From SpSt-398 sp041752235 (GTDB lineage: Bacteria; Bacteroidota; Bacteroidia; Chitinophagales; Chitinophagaceae): DNA of 64,000 nt. Below are positions 8,974-17,603 of this stretch, one piece after another; within the stretch, counting starts at the first letter, position 1, and every line of letters starts with the position of its first letter. The position numbers were made by a program, and so were the translations under genes. The notes below the pieces were generated by a model that was given only the letters and a program-made list of their open reading frames with translations, had not been told where the DNA came from and ran no database searches. The DNA lies in NCBI GenBank assembly GCA_041752235.1, contig JBGSHM010000010.1, positions 211,306 through 275,305 of the forward strand, written 5' to 3'.

Positions 8974-9010
8974 AAAAGCTAAAAGCCAGGAGCTATTAGC
9001 TAATAGCTTT
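8974..9010. repeat. Degenerate word repeat, TAGCTAATAGCT family, copy 2
   Basis: AAAAGCTAAAAGCCAGGAGC followed by TATTAGCTAATAGCTTTT, directly against the rplM stop codon and in the rplM-rpsI gap. Confidence 0.8.
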
Positions 9011-9454
9011 TTAGAATTTAAGTTCTTTGGGTTGTTGTGCGGTATGAGGATGCTCGGCACCGGCATACACAAACATTTTTTTGACCATTTTACGTCCCAG
9101 CCGGTTCTTGGGGAGCATGCCTTTAACAGCGCGCTCGATCAGGGCGTCCGGACGACGTTTCAACAGGCTGGCAGCTGTCTCTTCCTTCTTACCACCCGGA
9201 TAACCCGAGAAGTTGATGTAGATCTTTTCTTCCAGTTTGTTTCCTGTGAATCTTACTTTGTCTGCATTGATTACTACGACGTAGTCGCCAGTATCAACGT
9301 GAGGAGTATAGGAGGCTTTGTGCTTTCCGCGCAGAACGGCTGCGATCTTCGAGCACATGCGTCCTACGGTTTGATTGGTACCATCAACAACGTACCAGTT
9401 ACGTTGAATGGTAGCCGCATTTGCATGCTTGGTGGTGAAATGTAGTTTGCTCAT
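9011..9454 (-). CDS. rplM: 50S ribosomal protein L13
   Basis: L13 is an early-assembling 50S protein. The 147-residue sequence shows RNWYVVDGTNQTVGRMCSKIAAVLRG near the N-terminus (cited in part: WYVVDGTNQTVGRM), the DYVVVINADKVRFTGNK core and the signature AVKGMLPKNRLGRKM. It is the first gene of the operon; a TATCTTTG box lies about 65 bases upstream on the minus strand. Length and start are normal. Confidence 0.98.
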   Translation of the reverse strand: MSKLHFTTKHANAATIQRNWYVVDGTNQTVGRMCSKIAAVLRGKHKASYTPHVDTGDYVVVINADKVRFTGNKLEEKIYINFSGYPGGKKEETAASLLKRRPDALIERAVKGMLPKNRLGRKMVKKMFVYAGAEHPHTAQQPKELKF

Positions 9455-9527
9455 TATTCTTTTTATTTTAAAATTTCCATCAGGGCCAACCCCCGGAGGA
9501 CCCCCATATTTGGGGAGCGCAAAGATA
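9455..9527 (-). promoter_or_regulatory. Probable promoter -7 box and GC-rich leader of the rplM operon
   Basis: On the minus strand TATCTTTG (9520-9527) matches the Bacteroidota -7 consensus TAnnTTTG exactly; no clear TTTG -33 box is visible. The predicted leader of about 60 bases contains CCCCAAATATGGGG, a small perfect hairpin, then CCTCCGGGGG. Such structure before a ribosomal protein gene could be an autoregulatory site, but that is inference. The remaining bases up to the HD-domain gene at 9818 hold an AT-rich segment (9590-9625) and a palindromic element (9631-9710). Confidence 0.6.
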
Positions 9528-9630
9528 GGGGAAAACGGGTGGTGAAAACAGGGGTTTGAGGGTTAAATTTTCAGCGCACCTTTGTATTTGATTGATTTTC
9601 AATAAAAAATTTGATAATATTTTATAGTGC

Positions 9631-9710
9631 TTTACCGCCAGGGCACTATGGCGCGAGGGTTCGCAAAGAAATCCTGGCGCTTCTTTGTGTCTTAGCGCCC
9701 TGGCGGTAAA
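9631..9710. repeat. TTTACCGC-type palindromic element, copy 2
   Basis: The ends are perfect inverted repeats, TTTACCGCCAGGGC and GCCCTGGCGGTAAA, with imperfect pairing inside (CGCAAAGAA against TTCTTTGTG). It sits between the divergent rplM and HD-domain genes, where a terminator would have no purpose. Confidence 0.92.
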
Positions 9711-9817
9711 GAATACCTTACTTCATATTCCTTATTTTTCCCCAAAAAACCTCCCCCATGCCCTCTCACCACCTTGGCCGCTCCACCTTCGGCGACCCCA
9801 AAAACACCGGTAACCTG

Positions 9818-10369
9818 ATGTCTATTGAAGAAGCCCGTGCGCTTTTGCATGAATGGGTGCCCAATGAGCGACTCCGCCTGCACATGTACCAGGTGGCCGC
9901 GGTAATGAAAGCCTGGGCCCTAGAGAAAGAAGGTGCCGATGAAAAAACCGCGCTTAAATGGGAATTGGCCGGTTTACTCCATGATGCAGACTGGGAAAAA
10001 TTTCCGGATGACCATTGCCGCATCATTATTGAAGAACTGGAGCGGCGTAACCAGGACCCCGAACTGATCCATTGCATAGCCTCGCATGGCCCCGGCTATT
10101 TTGGGGTAGAACCGGAGAACAAGATGGACAAGATGATCTATATGTTTGATGAACTCAGCGGACTTATTCATGCCTATAGCCTGATGCGCCCTGGAGGCTA
10201 TGAGGGCATGGATGTAAAAGGAGTAAAAAAGAGATTAAAGGAAAAAAGCTTTGCCGCCAATGTAAGCCGCGACGATATCAACGACGCTGCTTCGCGGATC
10301 GATACCCCTCTGGATGATATCATCCAATTCATCATCACAGTTCAATCCTCGCGTACCCTTGCGCCTTAG
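9818..10369 (+). CDS. HD-domain protein, probable metal-dependent phosphohydrolase
   Basis: I favour the ATG at 9818 (SIEEARALLHEWVPNERL) giving 183 residues; a start at 9758 adds 20 residues that look unlike protein. HMYQVAAVM supplies the first His and AGLLHDADWEKFPDDH the HD pair, as in small HD hydrolases of the predicted phosphohydrolase type. A later His-Gly (IASHGPGYF) fits the third ligand region. The substrate is unknown. The last codons (SSRTLAP and stop) are inside a palindromic repeat element, so the C-terminus has probably been rewritten by that element. No cofactor or membrane segment is visible. Confidence 0.8.
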   Translation: MSIEEARALLHEWVPNERLRLHMYQVAAVMKAWALEKEGADEKTALKWELAGLLHDADWEKFPDDHCRIIIEELERRNQDPELIHCIASHGPGYFGVEPENKMDKMIYMFDELSGLIHAYSLMRPGGYEGMDVKGVKKRLKEKSFAANVSRDDINDAASRIDTPLDDIIQFIITVQSSRTLAP

Positions 10370-10417
10370 CGCCCTGGCGGTAAAGCTTAACCGCGAGGAC
10401 GCAAAGACGCCAAGACA
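10347..10417. repeat. TTTACCGC-type palindromic element, copy 3 (overlaps a gene end)
   Basis: CCCTTGCGCCTTAGCGCCCTGGC-type left arm (10355-10377) and CCGCGAGGACGCAAAGACGC right arm (10391-10410). Its left arm supplies the last codons and the TAG stop of the HD-domain gene. Confidence 0.88.
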
Positions 10418-10420
10418 CTC

Positions 10421-10466
10421 ATTCGTGCAATTCGTATAATTTGTATAATTCGTGCAATTCGTGCCC
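10421..10466. repeat. Degenerate word repeat, AATTCGTGCAATTCGTATAA family
   Basis: ATTCGTGCAATTCGTATAAT, TTGTATAATTCGTGC and AATTCGTGCC follow one another in one orientation, directly before the LacI-type operator. Confidence 0.8.
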
Positions 10467-10468
10467 CT

Positions 10469-10480
10469 GCAAACGTTTGC
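10469..10480. promoter_or_regulatory. LacI-family operator, perfect palindrome GCAAACGTTTGC
   Basis: GCAAACGTTTGC is a perfect 12-base palindrome with the central CG typical of LacI-family sites. It lies 76 bases before the MFS carrier start, in front of the sucrose-type operon. The identical 12-mer recurs at 17653-17664 inside a LacI gene, and related sites lie at 39806 and 39989-40014 beside the second LacI gene. Confidence 0.8.
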
Positions 10481-10555
10481 GGCTTCTTTTTGCAAAAACC
10501 CCCTCTTTCTACCCCCTTCCTGCCGTACATTTCCAGTTCATTAGTACGATTGCTT

Positions 10556-11902
10556 ATGCCTGTTACCAAACCGCGTCTGAGTTTTGGCCAGATCTGGAAT
10601 ATGAGTTTTGGGTTCCTCGGCATCCAATACTCCTTTGGATTGCAACAATCCGCTGTCAACCCGATCTATTCCTTTCTGGGAGCCAATCCAGATGACCTCC
10701 CGATCCTGAACCTGGCAGGTCCAATGACCGGTTTGATCATCCAGCCAATTATCGGAGCCTTGAGTGACAAGACCTGGAGCCCGCGTTGGGGACGTAGAAA
10801 GCCCTACTTTCTGGTTGGTGCCATCCTTTGCAGCCTCGCCCTCTTCCTGTTTCCCTTTAGCCGCACACTTTGGATGGCAGCCGGACTATTATGGATACTC
10901 GATGCCGGTAATAACACGGCCATGGAACCCTATCGGGCTTTTGTGGCAGATAAACTGCCGAAGTCACAATTTGGTACCGGCTTCATGATGCAAAGTTTCT
11001 TTACCGGACTGGGCATTACTCTCGCGAATGTCTGTCTCTACTTTTTTGAAAAAAAGAACCTGATCCCCGGTAAATCCGCGGCGGGTATTCCATACTGGGT
11101 TTATATCGCCTTTTTTATCGGAGCCTTTACCTCGATTACCACGGTGCTATGGTCGGTGAGCAAGACCCCTGAGATTCCACCCACGGCCGAAGAATTGGAA
11201 AAACTAAAAGCCCACCCAAAGGGTTTGGCAGCTCCTTTTAAAGAGATCATATCCGCGATAGGCGACATGCCCAAAGTGATGTGGCAATTGGCGGCGGTCT
11301 ATCAGTTTCAATGGTATGCCATGTTTTGCTACTGGCAATTTGTTTCGCACAGCGTAGCGGAGACTGCCTGGCATACCACATCCAAAGCAAATCCGGAACT
11401 CTATGGACAGGCCGCTGGTCATGCCAGTCTGATGAATGCCTCCTATAACGTAGTGACCTTTTTAAGCGCCTTTGCCCTGGCCTGGTATGCGCGCAAAGTG
11501 GGTCCTAAATGGGTGCATGCGGGCAGTGTAGCGTTGGCAGGGTTGGGATTATTATTGCTTCCACATATCCAGGACAAGAACCTGTTGTTCATCCCGATGA
11601 TCGGGTTAGGCATTGGCTGGGCCAGCATGATGGGGGTTCCTTACTTATTAGTTGTCGATCATATACCCAAAGAAAGATATGGGGTATATATGGGTATTAT
11701 AAATATGATGATCGTTGTCCCTATGTTATTGCAAACCCTGAGCTTTGGTTTTATTTATAAAAATATCATTGGCAACCATGCCCCCTATGCCATTCTCTTT
11801 GCCGGAGGATGTCTGATGGTGGCTGCCGTGCTTACCCTAATGATTAAAACGGGGAAACCCTCTGGCGATGTGGAGGTACCAGCTATGGCTGGAGGACATT
11901 AA
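10556..11902 (+). CDS. MFS sugar carrier, SLC45/sucrose-transporter-like
   Basis: I take the ATG at 10556 (MPVTKPRLSFGQIWNMSFG); an earlier frame opening at 10490 gives an unlikely N-terminus. The 448-residue protein has about twelve hydrophobic segments. FGFLGIQYSFGLQQSAVNPI in the first segment and SPRWGRRKPYFLVGA in the loop between segments 2 and 3 match the SLC45/plant sucrose transporter group, where the RWGRR motif is diagnostic. It is the first gene of an operon with a PfkB sugar kinase and an amylosucrase-like enzyme, which supports uptake of sucrose or a related disaccharide by proton symport. Substrate is inferred from context. The upstream operator suggests LacI control. Confidence 0.85.
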   Translation: MPVTKPRLSFGQIWNMSFGFLGIQYSFGLQQSAVNPIYSFLGANPDDLPILNLAGPMTGLIIQPIIGALSDKTWSPRWGRRKPYFLVGAILCSLALFLFPFSRTLWMAAGLLWILDAGNNTAMEPYRAFVADKLPKSQFGTGFMMQSFFTGLGITLANVCLYFFEKKNLIPGKSAAGIPYWVYIAFFIGAFTSITTVLWSVSKTPEIPPTAEELEKLKAHPKGLAAPFKEIISAIGDMPKVMWQLAAVYQFQWYAMFCYWQFVSHSVAETAWHTTSKANPELYGQAAGHASLMNASYNVVTFLSAFALAWYARKVGPKWVHAGSVALAGLGLLLLPHIQDKNLLFIPMIGLGIGWASMMGVPYLLVVDHIPKERYGVYMGIINMMIVVPMLLQTLSFGFIYKNIIGNHAPYAILFAGGCLMVAAVLTLMIKTGKPSGDVEVPAMAGGH

Positions 11903-11914
11903 ACTTTTAACAAC

Positions 11915-12868
11915 ATGAAAAAGATCATTTGCATTGGGGAAGCCCTCATCGACATGATCTGCACCGATAAAGGCAAAGCGCTTTCGGACGGCGATCATTT
12001 TTTGAAAAAAGCCGGTGGCGCCCCTACCAATGTGGCTGCAGCGATTGCTGCCCTGGGTGGTGATGTGGAATTGGTGGCTACGGTTGGTGCTGACCCGTTT
12101 GGCAAACACCTGCTGGATGTCATGCATTCCTTTGGCGTATCCACGCGCTGGGTGAATCGTGACCCGGACCATTTTACAACCTTTGCCTTTGTATCCTTAA
12201 TGGAAAGCGGGGAAAGAGACTTTTTCTTTAATCGGGGCGCCGATGGCCATCTCCAAAAAGAAATTGTGGCAAAAATTCCATTGGAAGATGCAGGCATTGT
12301 GCATTTTGGATCCGCTACCGCTTTTTTACCCGGCCCCTTGCAGGAAGCCTATCTCGAACTCCTGAGAAGGGCACAGCTACAGGGTTGCTATATCAGTTTT
12401 GATCCAAATTACCGGCACCTGCTTTTTCCAGACAGCAGCCGTTCATTTATTGATCAATCCTGGCATTTCCTGACTAACTGTGATTTTTTTAAAGTAAGTG
12501 ATGAAGAAGCCATGTTATTGACAGGCGCCTTTTCCGTATCGGATGCCGCCAAGATCTTACGTAAAAAAACAGATGCCGTTTTTGCTATCACGCTGGGAAA
12601 AGAAGGTACCTTATTGGGCTTTGCCGGGGAAATGATACAGGTGCCAAGTATTCCCGCCAAAGTAACCGATACCACCGGGGCCGGGGATGCCTTTGTAGGA
12701 GCGGTCTTGTACCAACTCAGTCAACTTCGTCGTGAAGAACAAAAGTTGCTGACCACTGAAAACTGGAAGGCGATCATCCGCAATGGAAACAAAGCGGGGG
12801 CGCGTACCTGTGAATACCTTGGTGCCATGGAAGCATTCAAACACTTAAGCCAGGATATATTTTCGTGA
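11915..12868 (+). CDS. PfkB-family sugar kinase, probable fructokinase
   Basis: The 317-residue kinase opens with IICIGEALIDMI and has the GGAPTNVAAA signature near residues 34-43, and the second PfkB signature DTTGAGDAFVGA at 252-263 with catalytic base Asp258. GGAPTNVA is the form usual in fructokinases. An amylosucrase-type enzyme releases fructose, so phosphorylating fructose is the natural job in this operon. It starts 12 bases after the carrier gene and ends 28 bases before the next start. Other PfkB substrates (for example 2-keto-3-deoxygluconate) cannot be excluded from sequence alone. Confidence 0.85.
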   Translation: MKKIICIGEALIDMICTDKGKALSDGDHFLKKAGGAPTNVAAAIAALGGDVELVATVGADPFGKHLLDVMHSFGVSTRWVNRDPDHFTTFAFVSLMESGERDFFFNRGADGHLQKEIVAKIPLEDAGIVHFGSATAFLPGPLQEAYLELLRRAQLQGCYISFDPNYRHLLFPDSSRSFIDQSWHFLTNCDFFKVSDEEAMLLTGAFSVSDAAKILRKKTDAVFAITLGKEGTLLGFAGEMIQVPSIPAKVTDTTGAGDAFVGAVLYQLSQLRREEQKLLTTENWKAIIRNGNKAGARTCEYLGAMEAFKHLSQDIFS

Positions 12869-12896
12869 ACTGACAACCGACAAAAAGGAACAAGCC

Positions 12897-14840
12897 TTGT
12901 ACAACCATCATCTGCATCAACATATCACCGATACGCTTCAGGAGCAAGCCATCGACCCCGAAGGGGCGAATAAATTGTTTTTTACTCGCTTTATCGCCAA
13001 TGCTACGGCGATCGACGCATTGTTCCGGGAAATTTATGGTCACCGCGAAGACGCCAATTATTATTTTGATCAATTGATCGACCTGATCACTACTTCGCAT
13101 GCCACCCGGTCTGATTCCTTAAAGCAACGCGATGAATCCAAAATGCGACAAGGCACCTGGTTTCTAAGCAATGCCATTACCGGAATGAGTCTTTATGTGG
13201 ACCGTTTTTGTGGCAATCTTCCGCAATTGGAAAAGAAGCTCGGTTATTTTCAAAAACTTGGTGTCAACTTTCTTCACCTGATGCCGGTATTTGAAAGTCC
13301 GGCCGGAGAAAGTGATGGAGGATACGCGGTATCCGATTTTCGAAAAGTGGATAGTCGTTTTGGCCATCTTGATGATCTCTGCTCCTTGCAAGAAAAAATG
13401 CAGGAAGAGAATATGTACCTCATGCTGGATATCGTGCTGAATCATACTTCGCACAAACATGCATGGGCTCAGAAGGCCAGAAAGGGTGACCGAAAATATC
13501 AGGATTATTTTTACATGTTCGACAACCGGGTCGAACCAGACCATTATGACCAGTACATGCCCGAGATCTTCCCGGAAAGTGCCCCCGGCAATTTTACCTG
13601 GGTGCCAGAGATCAATAAATGGGTGATGACGGTTTTTCACAATTACCAATGGGACCTCAACTACCGCAACCCGGCCGTCTTTCTCGAGATGCTGGAAACG
13701 ATCTTCTTTTATGCCAACCTGGGCGTGGACATTCTCCGCATCGATGCCCCGGCCTTTATTTGGAAACAAGCCGGCACAACCTGTCAGAACCTGCCGCAGG
13801 CACATACCCTGCTCCGGTTGATCAAGCAGTGTGTGCAGGTTTCCGCACCGGGCATGGCCCTTTTGGGAGAAGCCATCGTGGCACCCAGGGAGATCATGAA
13901 ATACTTTGGCACCGGTCTGTACACCGCCAAAGAGTGTGACTTTGCCTATAATGCCACACATATGGCCCTGCAATGGGATGCATTGGCTACCGCGGATACG
14001 CGGGTGATGCTGGCTGCACAACATGAGATCCTTCAAAAACCTTATGGCACTTCCTGGATCAACTATACACGTTGCCACGATGATATTGGCCTGGGTTATG
14101 ATGATTACATGATCCGTCAGGCAGGGTTTGAACCTTTTGAACACCGTAAATTTCTAAAAGACCATTATTCAGGCAACCGGTTTGATTCTCCGGCAAGAGG
14201 GGCTTTGTTTTCCGTAAACCCCAAAACCAATGATGCCCGTATCAGTGGCTCACTGGCCTCCCTTTGCGGGTTGGAAAAAGCGCTTGAATACAACGATGAA
14301 GAAGCCATTGAACTGGCCATTCGAAAGATACTGCTCCTGCAGGCCCACAGCTTTTTTCTTGGTGGCATACCCATGCTGTTCTATGGCGATGAAATGGGTT
14401 ATACCAACGACTACTCCTACCTCGGTGATCCCGGAAAAAGTTATGATAACCGATGGATGCACCGACCCGTGATCGACTGGAAAAAATATGAACGCACCAA
14501 CCAGCCGGGCACGGTTGAACACCGGGTATTCACGTCTACCCAACGACTGATCACCCTTCGAAAACAACTGGGCATGGTGGCCGACCACAAGAACCTGACC
14601 TGGATGACGCCGCATAATATTCATATTGCCGGCTATCTCCGCACCTTCGAAGATCAAAAACTCTATTGCCTGTTTAACTTCAGCAATCAACCTGCTTATC
14701 TAACCTGGTATGCCTTTAAGGAACATGGCGCTGCCCCTCAAAAATTATTTGATCATTGGGAGGAGAAAGAATATGTGGTGGGGTATGATCATGAGTATTT
14801 GGTGTTGCAGCCTTATGAGTTCAAGCTGCTGGAGGCGTGA
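12897..14840 (+). CDS. Amylosucrase-like GH13 enzyme (GH13 subfamily 4)
   Basis: Amylosucrase splits sucrose, adds glucose to an alpha-glucan and frees fructose. The 647-residue protein has an N-terminal helical part, then a GH13 barrel: nucleophile Asp283 in DILRIDAPAF, acid/base Glu325 in LLGEAIVAPRE, and the third acid in YTRCHDDIGLG. Both catalytic positions are within three residues of those I recall for Neisseria amylosucrase (286 and 328), and the overall length agrees. No signal peptide, so it acts in the cytoplasm. The start is a TTG at 12897 with AAAAAGGAA just before it; no in-frame ATG occurs until about residue 83. Sucrose hydrolase is the main alternative. The 3' end overlaps the convergent trehalase gene by 28 bases. 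Confidence 0.85.
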   Translation: MYNHHLHQHITDTLQEQAIDPEGANKLFFTRFIANATAIDALFREIYGHREDANYYFDQLIDLITTSHATRSDSLKQRDESKMRQGTWFLSNAITGMSLYVDRFCGNLPQLEKKLGYFQKLGVNFLHLMPVFESPAGESDGGYAVSDFRKVDSRFGHLDDLCSLQEKMQEENMYLMLDIVLNHTSHKHAWAQKARKGDRKYQDYFYMFDNRVEPDHYDQYMPEIFPESAPGNFTWVPEINKWVMTVFHNYQWDLNYRNPAVFLEMLETIFFYANLGVDILRIDAPAFIWKQAGTTCQNLPQAHTLLRLIKQCVQVSAPGMALLGEAIVAPREIMKYFGTGLYTAKECDFAYNATHMALQWDALATADTRVMLAAQHEILQKPYGTSWINYTRCHDDIGLGYDDYMIRQAGFEPFEHRKFLKDHYSGNRFDSPARGALFSVNPKTNDARISGSLASLCGLEKALEYNDEEAIELAIRKILLLQAHSFFLGGIPMLFYGDEMGYTNDYSYLGDPGKSYDNRWMHRPVIDWKKYERTNQPGTVEHRVFTSTQRLITLRKQLGMVADHKNLTWMTPHNIHIAGYLRTFEDQKLYCLFNFSNQPAYLTWYAFKEHGAAPQKLFDHWEEKEYVVGYDHEYLVLQPYEFKLLEA

Positions 14841-16312
14841 GACATCGCCAAAAACACCCCATTCGTCCAACCAAAACCATCCTGCCCGGGGTATTCGCCG
14901 CCACCGGCTTCGATGTGAGGATCGACAACATTGTATTTTTCCATGAGTTTACCGGTGCGATGAAACACCTGACGATTCAGATTCAACCAGCGCTGCCGAA
15001 TGGTATCGGCGAGGGTATGAAAACCATAATTCTCCAGTCCTTTTACAGCGATCCATTGCAAAGGCGCCCAACCATTGGGGGCATCCCATTGCTGACCGGT
15101 GGTTTGCAAAGTGGCCACTAATCCGCCATCAAACAGAAAATCACTTTCCAACCGTCCGGCTACCAGAGCGGCTTCTTCGGGCGTAGCAATCGACGCAAAC
15201 AAGGGGAAACAACCAGCCATGGTTACTGCCTGGGATGGACGGCTTAGGGTCCAGTCATAATCCACAAAAAAAGATTCGCCTTCGTGCCAGCAATACCGGC
15301 AAATGGCTTCTCTTCGTCGCTGAGTAAGGTGATCAAATTTCCAATTCAGTTCTTTGTCACCCGCCATTTCAGCGGCTGAAGCGATCCTCTTTTCCAATAA
15401 GTATAAAAGACAGTTGAGGTCAACAGGTATAAAATCAGTGGTATGGATCGTAGCCAGGTCAAACGGATCATGGAACCAACGACTGCTAAAATCCCAACCT
15501 GAGGCCGCCCCGGCTCGCAAGTGCCGGTAAAGTTCAGGTGATTCCTGCTCATCATGTAGTCCCACATCTTCGCGATAGGATTCAGGTCGGGGTGTATCTG
15601 ATTCATCATAGTATCGGTTCATGATCTCTTCCTCCGGCATAAGGACCACCTGGTGAAGGGCGCGTTGTTCCGGGGTGAGGTTCTCCTTTCCTTTCATCCA
15701 ATATTCATACTCCATCTCCATTTGGGACAGAAATTCTGCAGGTGCATTGGCATCTCCTGCTTGAACCAACAGGTCAACCATCAACGAAAAGAAGGGAGGT
15801 TGGGAACGCCCCAGATAATAAGTTCGGTTTCCATTGGGCACATACCCGATGGTTTCAATCAAATACGCGAAATTCTGCACCATATCCCTCACACTTTCTT
15901 TTTGCCCGGAAGCAACCAGGCCAAGCATGGTAAAGTAACTATCCCAATAATATATTTCTCCAAATCGTCCACCGGGTACCACGTATGGATAAGGAAGCGG
16001 GATCAAGGAACTGTTCTCTTCATTTTCGGGTTGGCGGGTGAGGATGGGCCAGAGTGATTGAATATGATCCTCCACCGCTTTTGATGTGTCGGTATGAAAT
16101 CCGTTTCCAAATATTTTGGGTAAATCAAAATGACGAGTGACAAAATCAGAAATGGAAAAATCGGGTAATACTTGTTCAGCTTCAAATTGCGAAAGAATCT
16201 CACGCAGAGGGGCACGGGGAATGCAATCGACAAAGGTTTTTCCATCTGAAAATACCTGCGCTTGCTGGACCTTTTCAAATAAGGGAGTCAGATCATGTAG
16301 GCGAATAGACAT
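14813..16312 (-). CDS. Cytoplasmic trehalase (GH37)
   Basis: GH37 trehalase hydrolyses trehalose to two glucose molecules. The first family signature, PGGRFGEIYYWDSY, lies at residues 113-126, and the second, QWDAPNGWAP, lies in the C-terminal third; GGGEYPGQDGFGWTNGV carries the late conserved region. There is no signal peptide, so the enzyme is cytoplasmic like TreF. At 499 residues it is of normal length. It lies downstream of an MFS carrier and a LacI regulator on the same strand (18-base gap to the carrier), which suggests uptake of intact disaccharide followed by cleavage inside. Its end overlaps the amylosucrase gene tail to tail. Confidence 0.95.
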   Translation of the reverse strand: MSIRLHDLTPLFEKVQQAQVFSDGKTFVDCIPRAPLREILSQFEAEQVLPDFSISDFVTRHFDLPKIFGNGFHTDTSKAVEDHIQSLWPILTRQPENEENSSLIPLPYPYVVPGGRFGEIYYWDSYFTMLGLVASGQKESVRDMVQNFAYLIETIGYVPNGNRTYYLGRSQPPFFSLMVDLLVQAGDANAPAEFLSQMEMEYEYWMKGKENLTPEQRALHQVVLMPEEEIMNRYYDESDTPRPESYREDVGLHDEQESPELYRHLRAGAASGWDFSSRWFHDPFDLATIHTTDFIPVDLNCLLYLLEKRIASAAEMAGDKELNWKFDHLTQRRREAICRYCWHEGESFFVDYDWTLSRPSQAVTMAGCFPLFASIATPEEAALVAGRLESDFLFDGGLVATLQTTGQQWDAPNGWAPLQWIAVKGLENYGFHTLADTIRQRWLNLNRQVFHRTGKLMEKYNVVDPHIEAGGGEYPGQDGFGWTNGVFLAMSHASSSLNS

Positions 16313-16330
16313 AGGTTTCGAATAAGTGAT

Positions 16331-17575
16331 CTATTTATCTAATTTACTTCCATTCCTATTAACCGGCATCCTGGCAAAGAAGAACAGGCAGAGCAACAGG
16401 ACTGTCATCGGAACCAGCGAAAAATAAAAGGCTTTGTCTCCCCCACTATTTTGAAAAAGATATCCCACCAGGCGCGATCCGAGGGTACCCCCTATGGCGG
16501 AGAAGAAAACCAGCAAGGAAGCCATGGGGCTATGATAAACCTTTTCCGTAGAACTAAGAACAAAAGAATTGATGAGCGGATAAATGGGAGCTAAAAAAAG
16601 CCCAATTAACGGAAATACGTAGGCGATCACCGGTACTTCGGCCAGTGTACTGATCTCGCGGGGAGCGAGGTTCTTGGTTTGTGGCAACACAAAGACCACC
16701 ATGAGTGCCGCACCAAATAAACATCCCGCCAATATCCATATCCAGGATATCTTTTTCACTAATAATGAAGATAGGTAACGTCCCAATGCAATCGACAACA
16801 TCAGGATAACCGTCATGTTTACACTGATCGCTTCTTTTAAGTGTAACACTTTTTGATTAAAGGTGGGTAACCAACTCATGATCCCTTGTTCGGTCATCAC
16901 ATACATAAAGGCTGCGAGCGCAAAGACCGGTACCAATGGTCGTTTCATCAACTGGATCATTTGAATAAAATCCTCTTTAACACCCGAACCGGGTGTTTCA
17001 TAGGTTATATTGAACCGCGAAAAAAGTAATATAAAAAAAGACAGGGCGATCAAACCTGCCAATAACAGATAGATTCTTAACCAGGCATCGGGGTCTGTTT
17101 CACTATAAAACAAAGGAAAGACGAGAAACCCTGCTGCTATCCCGATCATAAAAAAACTTTCGATGGAACTGAGCAGGGATTTGTGTTCCCGGTCATTGCC
17201 AGTTATTAATCCGATCAAGGAATAAACAGAAACTTTGACCACGGCAAAGGAAATTCCCACACAAGCAAAGAGTACCTGGACGGAAGAAAATGAATTACCC
17301 TGATACATGAACAGACACCCCACAAACACCAGGGCCAGCGCGATGAGCATTCCTTTCTTGTACCCGAGACGAGGGAGAAAGGATCCCACCAGAAAAGAAA
17401 CGGCGGCAATGGATAGGTCTTTGAATGCCTCCAGCGAACTGGCTCGGATTTCCGACACTCCGTAAGAGTTAATGGAACGTTGAATGAGAATCCCCACGCT
17501 ATTGAGCAGGATGGCAAATACAAAATAATTCAGGTAGAGTGAGACCTTGATTGGCTTGTGAGACATGGCAAACAT
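16331..17575 (-). CDS. MFS transporter, FucP-like topology
   Basis: A 414-residue protein with about twelve hydrophobic segments (for example FVGCLFMYQGNSFSSVQVLF and GIAAGFLVFPLFY). The start may be 17575 or, three codons later, 17566 (MSHKPIKVSLYLNYFVF); both are ATG. The pattern is that of the fucose/glucose permease branch of MFS. Because it stands between a LacI regulator and a cytoplasmic trehalase, trehalose or another alpha-glucoside is the likely substrate; this is inference. A perfect GCAAACGTTTGC site lies 78 bases upstream, inside the LacI gene, which may be the operator for this carrier-trehalase pair. Confidence 0.85.
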   Translation of the reverse strand: MFAMSHKPIKVSLYLNYFVFAILLNSVGILIQRSINSYGVSEIRASSLEAFKDLSIAAVSFLVGSFLPRLGYKKGMLIALALVFVGCLFMYQGNSFSSVQVLFACVGISFAVVKVSVYSLIGLITGNDREHKSLLSSIESFFMIGIAAGFLVFPLFYSETDPDAWLRIYLLLAGLIALSFFILLFSRFNITYETPGSGVKEDFIQMIQLMKRPLVPVFALAAFMYVMTEQGIMSWLPTFNQKVLHLKEAISVNMTVILMLSIALGRYLSSLLVKKISWIWILAGCLFGAALMVVFVLPQTKNLAPREISTLAEVPVIAYVFPLIGLFLAPIYPLINSFVLSSTEKVYHSPMASLLVFFSAIGGTLGSRLVGYLFQNSGGDKAFYFSLVPMTVLLLCLFFFARMPVNRNGSKLDK

Positions 17576-17603
17576 GGTTTACCAAAGAAAATTAAGCCAT
17601 TTG

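Noticed and set aside
9631..9710. Palindromic element between rplM and the HD gene as a bidirectional terminator
   Set aside because: It lies between divergent genes, upstream of both, and has no T-run after either arm.
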